Positions 11,371 through 11,390 of a DNA stretch of 11,390 nt are shown piece by piece. Source of the DNA: an uncultured Eubacteriales bacterium (GTDB taxonomy: Bacteria > Bacillota > Clostridia > Oscillospirales > CAG-272). The notes under the pieces were generated by a model. That model was not told the DNA's origin and did not search any database. It worked only from the letters and a program-made list of their open reading frames with translations. The stretch is taken from contig URCP01000091.1 in NCBI GenBank assembly GCA_900546315.1, positions 1 through 11,390 of the forward strand, in the 5' to 3' direction. A program made the position numbers and the translations under genes. Each line of letters begins with the position of its first letter. Position 1 is the stretch's first letter.

Positions 11371-11390
11371 GGGGGGGGGGGGGGGGGGGG
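11371..11390 (+). other. Poly-G run at the window end, probable sequencing artifact
   Basis: Twenty consecutive G (11371-11390) close the window, 14 nt after the amt stop. Two-colour Illumina chemistry calls no-signal cycles as G, and untrimmed tails of this kind end up at contig edges. It is unlikely to be genomic, and it marks the limit of reliable sequence. Confidence 0.8.

Overview
The window looks like chromosomal DNA of a GC-rich anaerobic Clostridia species of the Oscillospiraceae/Ruminococcaceae kind. This is inferred from the type III glutamine synthetase, an Amt-PII fusion transporter, family 1 solute-binding lipoproteins without adjacent permeases, a TraX-family membrane protein, strong Shine-Dalgarno sites and a marked preference for C or G in third codon positions. 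It ends in 20 consecutive G, which looks like a two-colour Illumina artifact at a contig edge, so single-base anomalies need care.

Layout. 1-186: the 3' end of a hydroxypyruvate-isomerase-like TIM-barrel gene with a terminator. 277-887: a compact hicA-hicB toxin-antitoxin module with a full-consensus promoter and its own terminator; the HicB lacks the usual C-terminal DNA-binding domain. 886-2503, minus strand: an AraC-family regulator overlapping by 14 nt a membrane-anchored NERD-domain protein, probably one operon. 2575-5830, plus strand: two tandem paralogous sugar-type solute-binding lipoproteins. The first is transcribed divergently from araC. The second carries a recognisable copy of the same promoter region, including what looks like a leftover araC -35 box, so the duplication took the regulatory DNA with it. 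5871-5909: a bidirectional terminator. 5966-6733, minus strand: a TraX-family acyltransferase-like membrane protein, best started at a TTG codon.

6951-11356 is a nitrogen-assimilation block. A consensus promoter drives a leader of about 190 nt that contains an elaborate stem, a second hairpin and a strong intrinsic terminator just upstream of the glnN ribosome binding site, so glnN is probably controlled by transcription attenuation. The glnN reading frame is full length (696 codons) but has one in-frame TAG at codon 366, next to a highly conserved motif. A 300-nt spacer with several dyads follows, then an intact ammonium transporter whose C-terminus is a complete PII signal-transduction domain. 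GlnN would assimilate ammonium into glutamine, and Amt-PII would import ammonium and gate itself in response to nitrogen and energy state.

Most worth following up: the glnN attenuator leader, the amber codon in glnN, the duplicated promoter/operator region of the binding-protein pair, and the Amt-PII fusion. No CRISPR array, tRNA, rRNA or insertion sequence was seen.
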